A stretch of 63,178 nt of DNA from Planctomycetota bacterium. Its GTDB lineage: Bacteria > Planctomycetota > Phycisphaerae > Phycisphaerales > SM1A02. The notes beneath the pieces were generated by a model. It did not search any database, had not been told where the DNA came from, and was given only the letters and a program-made list of their open reading frames with translations. Shown one piece after another: positions 18,931 through 27,514 of the stretch (position 1 is its first letter; each line of letters starts with the position of its first letter). Position numbers and translations under genes: made by a program. Location: assembly GCA_027618565.1 (NCBI GenBank), contig JAQCEQ010000011.1:1-63178 (forward strand), read 5' to 3'.

Positions 18931-20856
18931 TCAGCCCCAGTTCCCAAGCACCGCCGCCAGGTCCGCGCCGTCGGTCGTGCCGTCGCCGTTCGTGTCGCCC
19001 GCGGGCTGGCCCCAGTAGGCCAGCACCAGCGCCACGTCCGTGCCATTCACCACCCCATCGCAGTTGATGTCACCGGTGGTGCAGACGGGGTCCAGCGTGA
19101 GCGAGACGGAGTCCATCGCGACAGGGGCGCTGCGGCCGAACTGCACCCAGAGGTCGTAGGCCACCTGCCCAAGGGTGTTCGTCGTGTTGGCGTCGCGCAG
19201 GAACTCGATGTACTCGCGAGTGGTCGTCTGGTGATAGACGATCACGATGGCGCGATTGGCGCCGGCGGGGATCTCGTAGTGCGTGTCGTCCCAGTACTGG
19301 CCATCGGCGTAGGTGGCTCCGCGAGGCTCGCCCCCGAACGCCGCGTAGGCCGCGTTGGTGAACCCGCGAGGCGGGATGCGATTGTCGGTGACGACCTCGT
19401 TGAGCAGGGCAATGTGGAAGTTCGTGCCATCAGGAATGTTGGCTACAGCGGCCATCGCGCCAGAGGTCACCATGTGCGCCCCGTACTGCTTGGCGTCACC
19501 GTCCAGCAGCGTTCCGGTGGCAAAGTTGTAGGCACCGCTCTCCCAAAGCGTGGCGTTGGATGCATCCACGAATCGAACGTAGACCCACATCCGGCGCCCT
19601 TCGGCGATGCCCGTCGGCAGCTTGTGCCCCGATTGATTCGTGACCCGGACGCGCAGGAGCGAACCCTTTTGGAGCAGTTCGGTGTCACTGGCATCGCGCA
19701 GCATCTGGAGGTTTCTCGCCACGCCATCGTCGGTGCGACTCTGGGTGAGCCCGAGAAACGATGCGTCGTCCCCCATCTGGTGGCGCACGGCGCGCACCAC
19801 CCAGGAGTTGGCACCTGCAAAGCCGTGCTGAGGTACATCCGGTCGTTCGTACTCGGTGCCGACGAGCAGCACGCAGCCCGCGCCCGCCTGGTCGGGCATG
19901 TGGCAGTCCTGGCAGGTACTCATGACGCCGGTGGGGTGGTTACCACCGAAGCGGCCGTCGGGATACTCCACGCCGCTCACCGCGAACTGGCTGTTGAGCC
20001 ACTCGCTGTATGTGCGCTGCTCGGGGAACATGTCGTTGATCTGTCCGGTCGCATGCGCCGCTCCGACGGCTTCTACGCCATAGGTGCCGTCGGCCAGCTG
20101 TATGGTGTTGATGTTGCTGACATCGTGGCATGTTCCACAGAACGCACTTTGCGAGTGAAAGGGCGAGTAGTGCATCGGCACGCTGTGGTAGTTGGTGGGC
20201 ACATCGTCGAACGGCCCGCGGCGGACATCGCCAGGGTCCACCACATACGCGCCGTTTGACCGCTGCGTGGCCTGAGGCCAATCGCCGGACAGGATGAGCG
20301 GCGTCACGATCTCCGGATCAGGATCGGGGTCGTACGGGAAATTGTCTGCATACCCCACGGCGCTGATGGGTCCGATGTCGGGATTGACCACCCGATGGCA
20401 GAAATGGCAATTCACGCCGTCAAAGTCGGTGATCCACTCAAACTGGTCAAACTCGCCATCTTGATGACGGTCACCAAGCCACGCCACGGGAGCGTGGCAC
20501 CGGATGCAGGATTGCCCCGCCCCCGCGACATCCTGGTTGGCGATCGCCACGCTCGCCTGCCAGATGGGGTCGCGAGCGGACTGCGCCATCATGCTGCCTA
20601 CCCAGTTGCGGAAGGGGGCGGTCGTCGGGGCATAGCTGCCGTGGCAGGACGAACAGTCCATGCCAGCGTAGAAGTTGGCAAACACCGCGCCGTCCGGATT
20701 GGGCTGCGTCCCGGGTCCGTAGAAGTCGGCGTCTGTGGTCGGGACCTGGACCTGGTCATCGGGACCAATGACCGCCGCCGCGACCACGGCCAACGCGGCT
20801 GCTGGAACGGCACCGACCGACCGCCGCCACGACCATTGCTGTGCGACAGTCGCCAT
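18931..20856 (-). CDS. Pentahaem c-type cytochrome with dockerin-like C-terminus
   Basis: A 641-residue exported cytochrome. A hydrophobic segment at about residues 14-31 serves as signal. Five CxxCH haem-attachment motifs lie at about 68 (CSSCH), 117 (CIRCH), 150 (CHFCH), 240 (CGTCH) and 315 (CQDCH). A His-rich, beta-type middle region follows (about 330-580). The last 50 residues carry two calcium-binding dockerin-like repeats, GDINCDGVVNGTD and GDTNGDGTTDGAD, each ending in a W-G step. It stands 3 bp after a paralogue with the same architecture, so they form an operon. Redox partner and substrate unknown. Confidence 0.88.
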   Translation of the reverse strand: MATVAQQWSWRRSVGAVPAAALAVVAAAVIGPDDQVQVPTTDADFYGPGTQPNPDGAVFANFYAGMDCSSCHGSYAPTTAPFRNWVGSMMAQSARDPIWQASVAIANQDVAGAGQSCIRCHAPVAWLGDRHQDGEFDQFEWITDFDGVNCHFCHRVVNPDIGPISAVGYADNFPYDPDPDPEIVTPLILSGDWPQATQRSNGAYVVDPGDVRRGPFDDVPTNYHSVPMHYSPFHSQSAFCGTCHDVSNINTIQLADGTYGVEAVGAAHATGQINDMFPEQRTYSEWLNSQFAVSGVEYPDGRFGGNHPTGVMSTCQDCHMPDQAGAGCVLLVGTEYERPDVPQHGFAGANSWVVRAVRHQMGDDASFLGLTQSRTDDGVARNLQMLRDASDTELLQKGSLLRVRVTNQSGHKLPTGIAEGRRMWVYVRFVDASNATLWESGAYNFATGTLLDGDAKQYGAHMVTSGAMAAVANIPDGTNFHIALLNEVVTDNRIPPRGFTNAAYAAFGGEPRGATYADGQYWDDTHYEIPAGANRAIVIVYHQTTTREYIEFLRDANTTNTLGQVAYDLWVQFGRSAPVAMDSVSLTLDPVCTTGDINCDGVVNGTDVALVLAYWGQPAGDTNGDGTTDGADLAAVLGNWG

Positions 20857-20859
20857 CCA

Positions 20860-22803
20860 TCAACCCCAATTGCTCAGGACAAGCGCCAGGTCCGCGCCGT
20901 TGGTGTTGCCGTCGCCGTTGACATCGGCACCGCCCGTGCCCCAGTTGCTCAGGAGGAGCGCCAGGTCGGCGCCAGTCACGGTGCCGTCGCAGTCGAGGTC
21001 GACAGCCTGGCAGGCAGGACCAAGGTCCAGCTGGACACTGTCCATGTCCACTGGTGCGCTGCGGCCGTGCTGCACCCACAGGTCGTAGGAGGTCTGGCCG
21101 TGCGTGGTGGTGGTGTTGGCGTCTCGCAGGAACTCTGCGTACTCGCGAGTGGTCGTCTGGTGGTAGACGGTGACCACCACCGTGGTCGCGCCCGCCGGGA
21201 TCGCGTACATCGTGTCGTCCCAGAATTGGCCGTCGGCATACGCCACGCCAACCGGCTGCCCGCCGAAGGCGGCGTACGCCGCGTTCGTGAACCCCCGCGG
21301 CGGGATCCGATTGTCGGTGACGACCTCGTTGAGCAGGGCGATGTGGAAGTCCGTGTGATCAGGAATGTTGGCCGCATCGGCCATCGCGCCAGAGGTCACC
21401 ATGCGCGCGCCGTATTGCTTGGCGGACGGATCAAGCAGCGTGCCGGTGGAAAAGTCGTACGCGCCGTGCTCGGAGAGCAGGTTTCCGGCGCCAGCCAGGA
21501 ACTTCACGTTGATCCACATGCGGCGTCCCTCGGCCAGCCCAGTCGGGAGCTTGTGGCCAGACTGGTTGGTCACGCGAACCTTGAGCTGGCTGCCTTGCAG
21601 GCTGAGTTCCGTGTCGCTGGCATCTCGGAGCATCTGGACATTGCGCGCGATCGACGCGTCCACGCGCTCTTGCGTGATGCCAAAGTCGTCGGCTTCCACG
21701 CCAAGTTGCGTGCGCACCGCAGCCGGCACCCACGAGTTGGCGCCCGCAAACGAGTGCTGCGGGACATCGGGCCGGTCGTAGGGAGGCTCCGTGAAGAAAA
21801 TGCAGCCTCCACCAGCCTGATCCGGCATGTGGCAGTCTTGGCAGGTGCTCATCACGCCGGTCGGGTGGTTGCCACCGAAGCGGTTGTCCAGAAACTCAAC
21901 GCCGCTCACCGCGAACTGGCTGTTGAGCCACTCGCTGTAGGTGCGCTGTTCCGGGAACATGTCGTTGCTGAACCCAGTCGCGTGTGGCGTGCCCACCACA
22001 TCAGGCCCCCAGGTTCCGTCGGGCAGCTTGACCGTGTTGATGTTGCTCACATCGTGGCAGGTTCCACACATCGCCGACGAGGAGTGGAACGGCGAGAAGT
22101 GCATGGGCGCGCCGTGGTAGTTGGCGGGGACATCGTCAAAGGGACCACGACGCACATCGCCGTGGTCCACCACATAGGCGCCGTTCGTCCGCGCGCCCTG
22201 GGCGGGAAGGTCACCGGCAGCAGCCAGCGGGTCCAGCACCTCCGGGTCCGGGTCAGCGTCGTAGGGGAAGTTGTCCAAGTAGCCAACGGCGCTCTCGGAG
22301 CCCAGCTCCGGATTCACCATCCGGTGGCAGAACGCGCAGTTGACGCCATCAAAGTCATTGAGCTCGAACTCGTCAAGAGTGCCGGTCGTGTGCCGATTGC
22401 CCAGGAACGCGCTCGGGCTATGACATCGAATGCAGGACTGTCCCGCGTTAGCTGCGTCTTGGTTGGCGATCGCCACGCTCGCCTGCCAGATCGGGTCGCG
22501 GGCCGACAGAGCCATCATGCTGGCAGCCCAGGTTTCGTACGGGGCGTCTTCGGGGTCGTAGAACCCATGGCAACCGACGCACTGGCCCCCCTCAAAGATT
22601 GGAGTGAAATCGGGGTTCTTGTGCTGAGGCTGCGTGCCCGGCGTGTAGAAGTCGGCTGCCGTCGTGGGGAGCTGGATCTGGCCACCGCCTCCGCCGCCAC
22701 CGCCAAAGCTGGAGACGGCGGCCAACGAAATCGCCAGTCCGGCAAGTCCACAGGAGGCAACGACGCGTCCGCGTCGGAAATCGGTCCGTTTGACGTGCAA
22801 CAT
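20860..22803 (-). CDS. Pentahaem c-type cytochrome with dockerin-like C-terminus (paralogue)
   Basis: A 647-residue paralogue of the adjacent cytochrome, with the same order: signal segment and Gly-run, five haem motifs (CVGCH, CIRCH, CAFCH, CGTCH, CQDCH), a beta-rich region, and two terminal DxDxDG-type repeats ending SNWG. Long stretches are near-identical, for example NDMFPEQRTYSEWLNSQFAV and LNEVVTDNRIPPRGFTNAAY, so the pair arose by tandem duplication. I start at ATG 22803, directly before a basic and then hydrophobic signal. An upstream in-frame start at 22848 would give an unlikely leader. No cytochrome maturation genes are nearby. Confidence 0.88.
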   Translation of the reverse strand: MLHVKRTDFRRGRVVASCGLAGLAISLAAVSSFGGGGGGGGQIQLPTTAADFYTPGTQPQHKNPDFTPIFEGGQCVGCHGFYDPEDAPYETWAASMMALSARDPIWQASVAIANQDAANAGQSCIRCHSPSAFLGNRHTTGTLDEFELNDFDGVNCAFCHRMVNPELGSESAVGYLDNFPYDADPDPEVLDPLAAAGDLPAQGARTNGAYVVDHGDVRRGPFDDVPANYHGAPMHFSPFHSSSAMCGTCHDVSNINTVKLPDGTWGPDVVGTPHATGFSNDMFPEQRTYSEWLNSQFAVSGVEFLDNRFGGNHPTGVMSTCQDCHMPDQAGGGCIFFTEPPYDRPDVPQHSFAGANSWVPAAVRTQLGVEADDFGITQERVDASIARNVQMLRDASDTELSLQGSQLKVRVTNQSGHKLPTGLAEGRRMWINVKFLAGAGNLLSEHGAYDFSTGTLLDPSAKQYGARMVTSGAMADAANIPDHTDFHIALLNEVVTDNRIPPRGFTNAAYAAFGGQPVGVAYADGQFWDDTMYAIPAGATTVVVTVYHQTTTREYAEFLRDANTTTTHGQTSYDLWVQHGRSAPVDMDSVQLDLGPACQAVDLDCDGTVTGADLALLLSNWGTGGADVNGDGNTNGADLALVLSNWG

Positions 22804-22888
22804 GGGGTCAGGATCCAATCGACAACTGGTGGGGGGCAGCCCAACCATAAGGTGGCGGATGGAGGCAGAAAGTCAAGAATTCAGGAGG

Positions 22889-23623
22889 TCAAGGAGAAGA
22901 TTCTGCCGGTCCGGGAACCGGTTTTGGGGCCAGACTCGTCGCAACCAGGGCCGCGCGAGCAAGCTTCTCCACCAGAGCCCGGCCGAGTCGAGTCGATTCC
23001 TCAGAATCCGTTCGCGTTGGAACCCACTGGTCCGTGTCCCGGACGATCGGGGGCATTCCTGGCGCAGGGGCCTCCTGGACCACAACCTCGGACTTCCAAG
23101 ATGTCTCCAGTGCGCCGCTCCAGGCATCGGGATTCTGGTTCGCCTGCGACTTGCGCTCGATGACCGTCGTCCACAGAACCAGCACTGCCTGCTCGGGCGA
23201 ACTGGAAAGAGGTTGGGGCTGTCGAGTTCCTCCCGGCGGGATCGGCCCACCGAGCGGGCCATCAATGGACGGCAGGAGCACCGCCTCTTCGGCATCGCGC
23301 GGCAAGAACCGGACGCGCACGACGCGGCGCTGCTGCGCGGTCAGCGCCTCCGACACCTCAAGGGCGCGCTGGTGCGGCGCGATGTTCCATGGGTCCAGCC
23401 ACGAGCCCTCCCGCATCGGAGCCGTCTCGATGAAGCCCTGTGCCTCGTCCACGATCACGGGTCGATACCCGTTGTCGCGAAGCACCTCCAGCGTCGCCGA
23501 CCAGGCACGCGCGTAGTTGGGCGCCTCAACCGGACCGGGCGCGGGCTGCGGAGCTGAGCAACCGATGACCGTCACCCAGGGGAGGCAGGCAAGGATCGCT
23601 GTAGCGAAATTGGCGAGTCGCAC
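22889..23623 (-). CDS. Putative lipoprotein of unknown function
   Basis: A 244-residue protein. The hydrophobic start ends in VTVIGC, a lipobox with Cys22, followed by a Pro-rich spacer. The body contains a mixed alpha/beta region (WSATLEVLRDNGYRPVIVDEAQGFIETAP, about 40-69) and a basic segment RRVVRVRFLPRD. I do not recognise a family. The start is GTG; the TAG stop of the upstream permease gene lies 7 nt before it, so the two are probably cotranscribed. Confidence 0.6.
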   Translation of the reverse strand: MRLANFATAILACLPWVTVIGCSAPQPAPGPVEAPNYARAWSATLEVLRDNGYRPVIVDEAQGFIETAPMREGSWLDPWNIAPHQRALEVSEALTAQQRRVVRVRFLPRDAEEAVLLPSIDGPLGGPIPPGGTRQPQPLSSSPEQAVLVLWTTVIERKSQANQNPDAWSGALETSWKSEVVVQEAPAPGMPPIVRDTDQWVPTRTDSEESTRLGRALVEKLARAALVATSLAPKPVPGPAESSP

Positions 23624-23632
23624 GTCGCCAGC

Positions 23633-24583
23633 CTACTCCGTCCGAATCCGCGGATCGACCGCGGCGTACAGCACATCCACGATGAGGTTCATCAGCACCA
23701 GGATCGTGCTGTACACCAGGACGATTCCCAGGATCATCGTGATGTCCTTGGCCAGCACGGCATTCACGAAGTGGCGGCCGAGGCCCGGCACCGCGAAGAC
23801 CTTCTCCACCACGAACGATCCGGTCATCGCCGCGGCCATCGCCGGGCCGAGATAGCTCAGGACAGGGAGGAACGCATTGCGAAGCGCATGGCGCACAGCC
23901 GCCTGCCGCCTCGAGAGCCCCTTGGCCAGCGCGGTGCGCACATGATCGCTGGACATCTGCTCGATCAGCCCAAATCGGACCAACCGGGCGATGTACGCGG
24001 CGAAGGGAAGGCTCAGCGCGAACGCCGGGAGCACCGCGTCGCGCCAGGAGCCCCAGCCGCCGACGGGAAACCAGTGCAGCTTGGCGGCAAGGAGCACCAG
24101 GAGCGCAGCGCCAGTGACAAAGCTGGGCACGCTGATGCCGATGACCGTGAGCAACTGGCCCAGCAGGTCCATCGCTCCGTGCGGCTTGAGGGCTCCCACG
24201 ACGCCAACGGCCACACCCATGATCAGTGCCAGTTCGATGGCCAGGAGCCCAAGCGACGCGCTGATCGGGAGCCCCGACGCAATGATCTCGTTCACCGTCC
24301 AGTCGGGATGGCGCAGGCTCGGGCCAAGATCAAACGGTCGTTCCGCCTGCCCAAGCACCCACGCCACGCCCGTCGCGCGCGCGAGGTACTGCGCGTAGAA
24401 AACCAGTGGGTCGTCCAGCTTGTACTGGCGCTCCATCGCGGCGGCCACTTCCGGCGGGGGCGCGCGACCCTCGTCGTCCAGTGGGCTTCCCGGGACCAGC
24501 CAGGTGAGGGTGAAGGCGATCGTCATGATCGCCAGCACCAGAAGCGGTGCCATCAGGAGTCGCCGCAGGATCAGTCGTGTCAC
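23633..24583 (-). CDS. Peptide ABC transporter permease, OppB/DppB type
   Basis: A 316-residue inner-membrane permease with about six transmembrane helices. The N-terminal ILRRLLMAPLLVLAIMTIAFTL and the EAA-type loop (ALAKGLSRRQAAVRHALRNAFLPVL, about 215-239) are characteristic of OppB/DppB. FVVEKVFAVPGLGRHFVNA follows the loop as in the family. Start GTG lies in a GTGA overlap with the substrate-binding protein gene. The usual partners (a second permease OppC and the two ATPases) are missing downstream, where a lipoprotein gene follows instead. Confidence 0.92.
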   Translation of the reverse strand: MTRLILRRLLMAPLLVLAIMTIAFTLTWLVPGSPLDDEGRAPPPEVAAAMERQYKLDDPLVFYAQYLARATGVAWVLGQAERPFDLGPSLRHPDWTVNEIIASGLPISASLGLLAIELALIMGVAVGVVGALKPHGAMDLLGQLLTVIGISVPSFVTGAALLVLLAAKLHWFPVGGWGSWRDAVLPAFALSLPFAAYIARLVRFGLIEQMSSDHVRTALAKGLSRRQAAVRHALRNAFLPVLSYLGPAMAAAMTGSFVVEKVFAVPGLGRHFVNAVLAKDITMILGIVLVYSTILVLMNLIVDVLYAAVDPRIRTE

Positions 24584-26442
24584 GGCGCCGGCGCCTCCGA
24601 GGCGTCCCGCCGCGACATTCGTGCCAAGTCCTGCTCGTTGCGCGGATGGGTGGAAATGCCGTCCAGGCGCGACGGCTCGTACATGAAGACATTCACGAAT
24701 CGGCAAATCGGGAGGAGTGGCAGGTCCTGCTGGACGACCAGCGCCTCCGCCTCCCGCAGGATGGAGAGGCGCCGCGCAGGATCCGTCTCCGCGGCGGCCT
24801 GGTCGAGCAGCGCATCGAAGACGGCGCTGGAGTACTTCCGGTCGTTGTTGCCGTCGCCGGTTCGCAGGAGTTCCAGGAAGGTGGCCGGGTCGCCATAGTC
24901 GCCAAACCATCCGCCGCGCGCGACCAGGAACTGCCCGCGCTTGAGGTCATCGCGGAAAAACTTGGTGTCCTTGCCCAGCACCTCGACATGGACGCCCAGG
25001 GCATCGCGCCACATGTCACGGAGAGCCAGCGCCATCGCGCCGTACCGAGTGCTGGAGGTGGAAAAGAGGATGTCCACGGTCTGGAACGGTTCCCCGGCCT
25101 CATTTTGCACCACGCCGTCGCCGTCGCGATCCGTCCATCCCGCCTCGGCCAGGAGGGACTTGGCCGCGGCTGGATCGAATGCCAGCCCGGGCGGGGGCTC
25201 GTAGCCGGGGATCGCTCCCTCTGGAGTGAGCGAATCCGCCACTCGCTCATGCATGCGCGTGATGTTCTCCACCAGGATTCGCTTGTCAACGGCCATCGCA
25301 AACGCACGGCGCACGCGAGGATCGACGAACGGATTCGCCCGGCCGTCGGGCAGCGTCGCGCGGCAATTGAACTGGAAGTAGTCCGTGCCAAAGGCAGGGA
25401 GCACATGCAGGTTGGTCCTGGCTCCCGCGCGGACCTCGGCGGCCATGTCAGCTCGGTAATCAACGGTGACATCCGCGATCCAGTCGATGGCGCCGGACTC
25501 AAACGCGAGCACGGCGGTGTTGTTGTCCTCGTAGCTGCGAGTCTCCACGCTTCGCGGCAAGACTCGCGCGCGGTCCCAGTAGTGGGGATTGGGTTCCATC
25601 CGCACGCGCCGCTGGTACGCCCAGTCGGTCAACTGAAGTGGGCCGTTGGACACGATCCGCCCGGGCTTGGTCCAGAGGGGATCGACCTGCAGCGCGCCCG
25701 TGGCGGGGTCGATCGTGGTCGCGGCCGCCAGGCTTGGCCGATGCACGGGGCTCATGGTCACGAACCCGGCTAAGTCCAGCCAGTAGGCGATGGGTCGGCG
25801 CAGCTGTACGACAAGGGTGCGGTCGTCGGGGCACGAGAGTCCCACGCGCTCGTCGAAGGCGCGGCGCGTGTCGTCCCAGAGGCGCCGAGCGTTGTCGTGC
25901 GATGGTTTCAGTTCCCCGCTGGCGACGGCCGCGGCGTAATCGGCCAGCGCTCCCTGGCGCCAGGCAAAGAATTCGTTGGCCCCATCCACTTCCAGCGCGA
26001 AGCCCGAGTAGTCGGCGGCCATGTCGGGGAGCATGAGGCGCATCCAGGCCTCGCGAAAGTCTTCGGCGTTGACAGGCGAGCCATCGCTCCACCGGGCGTT
26101 GCCCCTCAGATGAAAAGTCCAGGTCTTTCCACTCTCGGAGACCTCCCATCGTTCCGCCACGCCGGCAACGGGAAGCGCGGTGTCCGGGTCAGGTCGGACG
26201 AGAGTCTCGAAGAGGGCGCGTCCAAGACGCAGTTCCTGCTGCCACGACATCTTCTGCGGGTCCAGCGTAAACGGGTCCGCCGCTGCGACCACGATCTCCG
26301 GGCGCTCCGTCAGACCCCCACGCCACGCCAAGAAGCCGGCGAACGCCATGGGCGCTGCCGCAAGCAGGAACCAGCGGATGCTCCCACGCCGTCGGTGTGT
26401 TCTAGTTGTTCCGCCCACCGCGATCCGCCTTGCCACCCGCAT
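24580..26442 (-). CDS. Peptide/solute-binding protein of ABC transporter (SBP_bac_5)
   Basis: A 620-residue extracytoplasmic binding protein of the OppA/DppA family. A basic N-terminus and one hydrophobic segment (WFLLAAAPMAFAGFLAW, about 27-43) act as signal or anchor; there is no lipobox. Family signatures are DPFTLDPQK and WTFHLRGNARWSDGSPVNAE. The domain continues through residues ~55-600. The start is uncertain: ATG 26442 overlaps the upstream gene by 41 bp, and GTG 26418 would reduce this to 17 bp. It is coupled to the OppB permease by GTGA. Confidence 0.9.
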   Translation of the reverse strand: MRVARRIAVGGTTRTHRRRGSIRWFLLAAAPMAFAGFLAWRGGLTERPEIVVAAADPFTLDPQKMSWQQELRLGRALFETLVRPDPDTALPVAGVAERWEVSESGKTWTFHLRGNARWSDGSPVNAEDFREAWMRLMLPDMAADYSGFALEVDGANEFFAWRQGALADYAAAVASGELKPSHDNARRLWDDTRRAFDERVGLSCPDDRTLVVQLRRPIAYWLDLAGFVTMSPVHRPSLAAATTIDPATGALQVDPLWTKPGRIVSNGPLQLTDWAYQRRVRMEPNPHYWDRARVLPRSVETRSYEDNNTAVLAFESGAIDWIADVTVDYRADMAAEVRAGARTNLHVLPAFGTDYFQFNCRATLPDGRANPFVDPRVRRAFAMAVDKRILVENITRMHERVADSLTPEGAIPGYEPPPGLAFDPAAAKSLLAEAGWTDRDGDGVVQNEAGEPFQTVDILFSTSSTRYGAMALALRDMWRDALGVHVEVLGKDTKFFRDDLKRGQFLVARGGWFGDYGDPATFLELLRTGDGNNDRKYSSAVFDALLDQAAAETDPARRLSILREAEALVVQQDLPLLPICRFVNVFMYEPSRLDGISTHPRNEQDLARMSRRDASEAPAP

Positions 26443-27358
26443 CAGGTCGGAAGATCGTCGTGCGCATGCTGTCGCACAGGTCCCGGAGTTCGCGGCAGGA
26501 TTGCGCCGCAGAAGAGTCGTTCGCCGCGGTGGCACGCGCGCCGGCGGCCGAGGCTGCCTTGGCCAGGGCCTCCAGGGAAGGATTGAGGGCGAGCCCGCAG
26601 ACCTCCATGACTTCACGAGATGGATGGGTCGCGAGCCGGAGCCGGAGCGACCGCACTCCCGCCAGCGCGCCACCGGCCAGCGCCGGCGGCTGGGACTCCC
26701 GCTCGAGGATGCCCGCGCATCCGGTGAATGCGACTGATATCGACTTCAACACATCCGGATTGCTTCGAGACTTGGTGTCAGTGGCGTCAATGAACCCGGC
26801 AAGCGTGGCCAGTTCATCGGCCAGCGTCAATGGATCCACTTCGCGCGACGCACCATCGGCCACCAGCGTGGCCAGTTCGGCGGTGTCGAGCGCCGACAGC
26901 CCCAAGGATGGGGTGTTGGCCTCGAGCAGCGTCGCGGCGGTCAGCCGGATGGCCGACCGGCCCTCCGTCCGTGAGTCCAGCATCACGGCCACCAGTCGCG
27001 CCCCCTCGAACGACCCGAGCCGGATCGCCGTGGCCGCCGCATTGATGGACTGGGCTGGAGTGCCGCGGGTGAGCTGCGAGAGCGTGGGGACCGTGAGTTC
27101 AGACAGTTGCCGGACGAGCGGACCGCGCTCCTTCTGGGGAATCCTCCCAATGGCATCCGCCACCCGCACGATCAGCTTGCGGCCTTCGACGATGCGATCC
27201 AAGTCAGTCGACTTGAGCCCGTCGATCCCCGCAGTGACATCAGCCCGTTGGGCAGGGCTGAGTTCGCTTTGTGTTCGCGCCCCCACCGATTGACCGAATG
27301 CCGATGGCGTGGTCGCCGCGAAGAGGGCGGTCACCGCGGCAAGGACCAGGCGGATCAT
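26402..27358 (-). CDS. Secreted protein of unknown function
   Basis: A 318-residue, Ala/Leu-rich helical protein. It has a signal peptide (MIRLVLAAVTALFAATTPSAFGQS). The body reads as HEAT/armadillo-like helical hairpins (for example SINAAATAIRLGSFEGARLVAV and TAATLLEANTPSLGLSALD), without a clear family. The ATG at 27358 was chosen for the signal peptide; in-frame starts further up would add a basic leader. It heads the unit with the binding protein and permease, and its end overlaps the binding-protein gene. Confidence 0.6.
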   Translation of the reverse strand: MIRLVLAAVTALFAATTPSAFGQSVGARTQSELSPAQRADVTAGIDGLKSTDLDRIVEGRKLIVRVADAIGRIPQKERGPLVRQLSELTVPTLSQLTRGTPAQSINAAATAIRLGSFEGARLVAVMLDSRTEGRSAIRLTAATLLEANTPSLGLSALDTAELATLVADGASREVDPLTLADELATLAGFIDATDTKSRSNPDVLKSISVAFTGCAGILERESQPPALAGGALAGVRSLRLRLATHPSREVMEVCGLALNPSLEALAKAASAAGARATAANDSSAAQSCRELRDLCDSMRTTIFRPDAGGKADRGGRNN

Positions 27359-27499
27359 TCCCGGCGCGGTCGGCACGCAGGTGCCCCGTCGGAGCATTCG
27401 GAAACCAGCGGGAGCAATCGCGGACATCGAACCACGCATGGTAGGGGAGGGGCGGATCGCCCGTCGCGCAAAGGTCCCTGTCGCTCCAGGCTGAATCCA

Positions 27500-27505
27500 T
27501 AGAAT
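27500..27505 (+). promoter_or_regulatory. Probable -10 element of the TPR protein gene
   Basis: TAGAAT ends 9 nt before the ATG at 27515, in the 156-bp gap between divergent genes. Nothing else in that gap is recognisable. Confidence 0.5.
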
Positions 27506-27514
27506 CGGGAGTCG

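Noticed and set aside
20395-23163. 922-codon open frame antisense to the cytochrome pair
   Set aside because: The minus strand holds ten haem motifs and two paralogues in register, so the opposite frame is a by-product of codon bias.
23630-23635. TAGGCT 6 nt before the lipoprotein gene as a promoter
   Set aside because: Its TAG is the stop codon of the upstream permease gene on the same strand, so the match may be coincidental.
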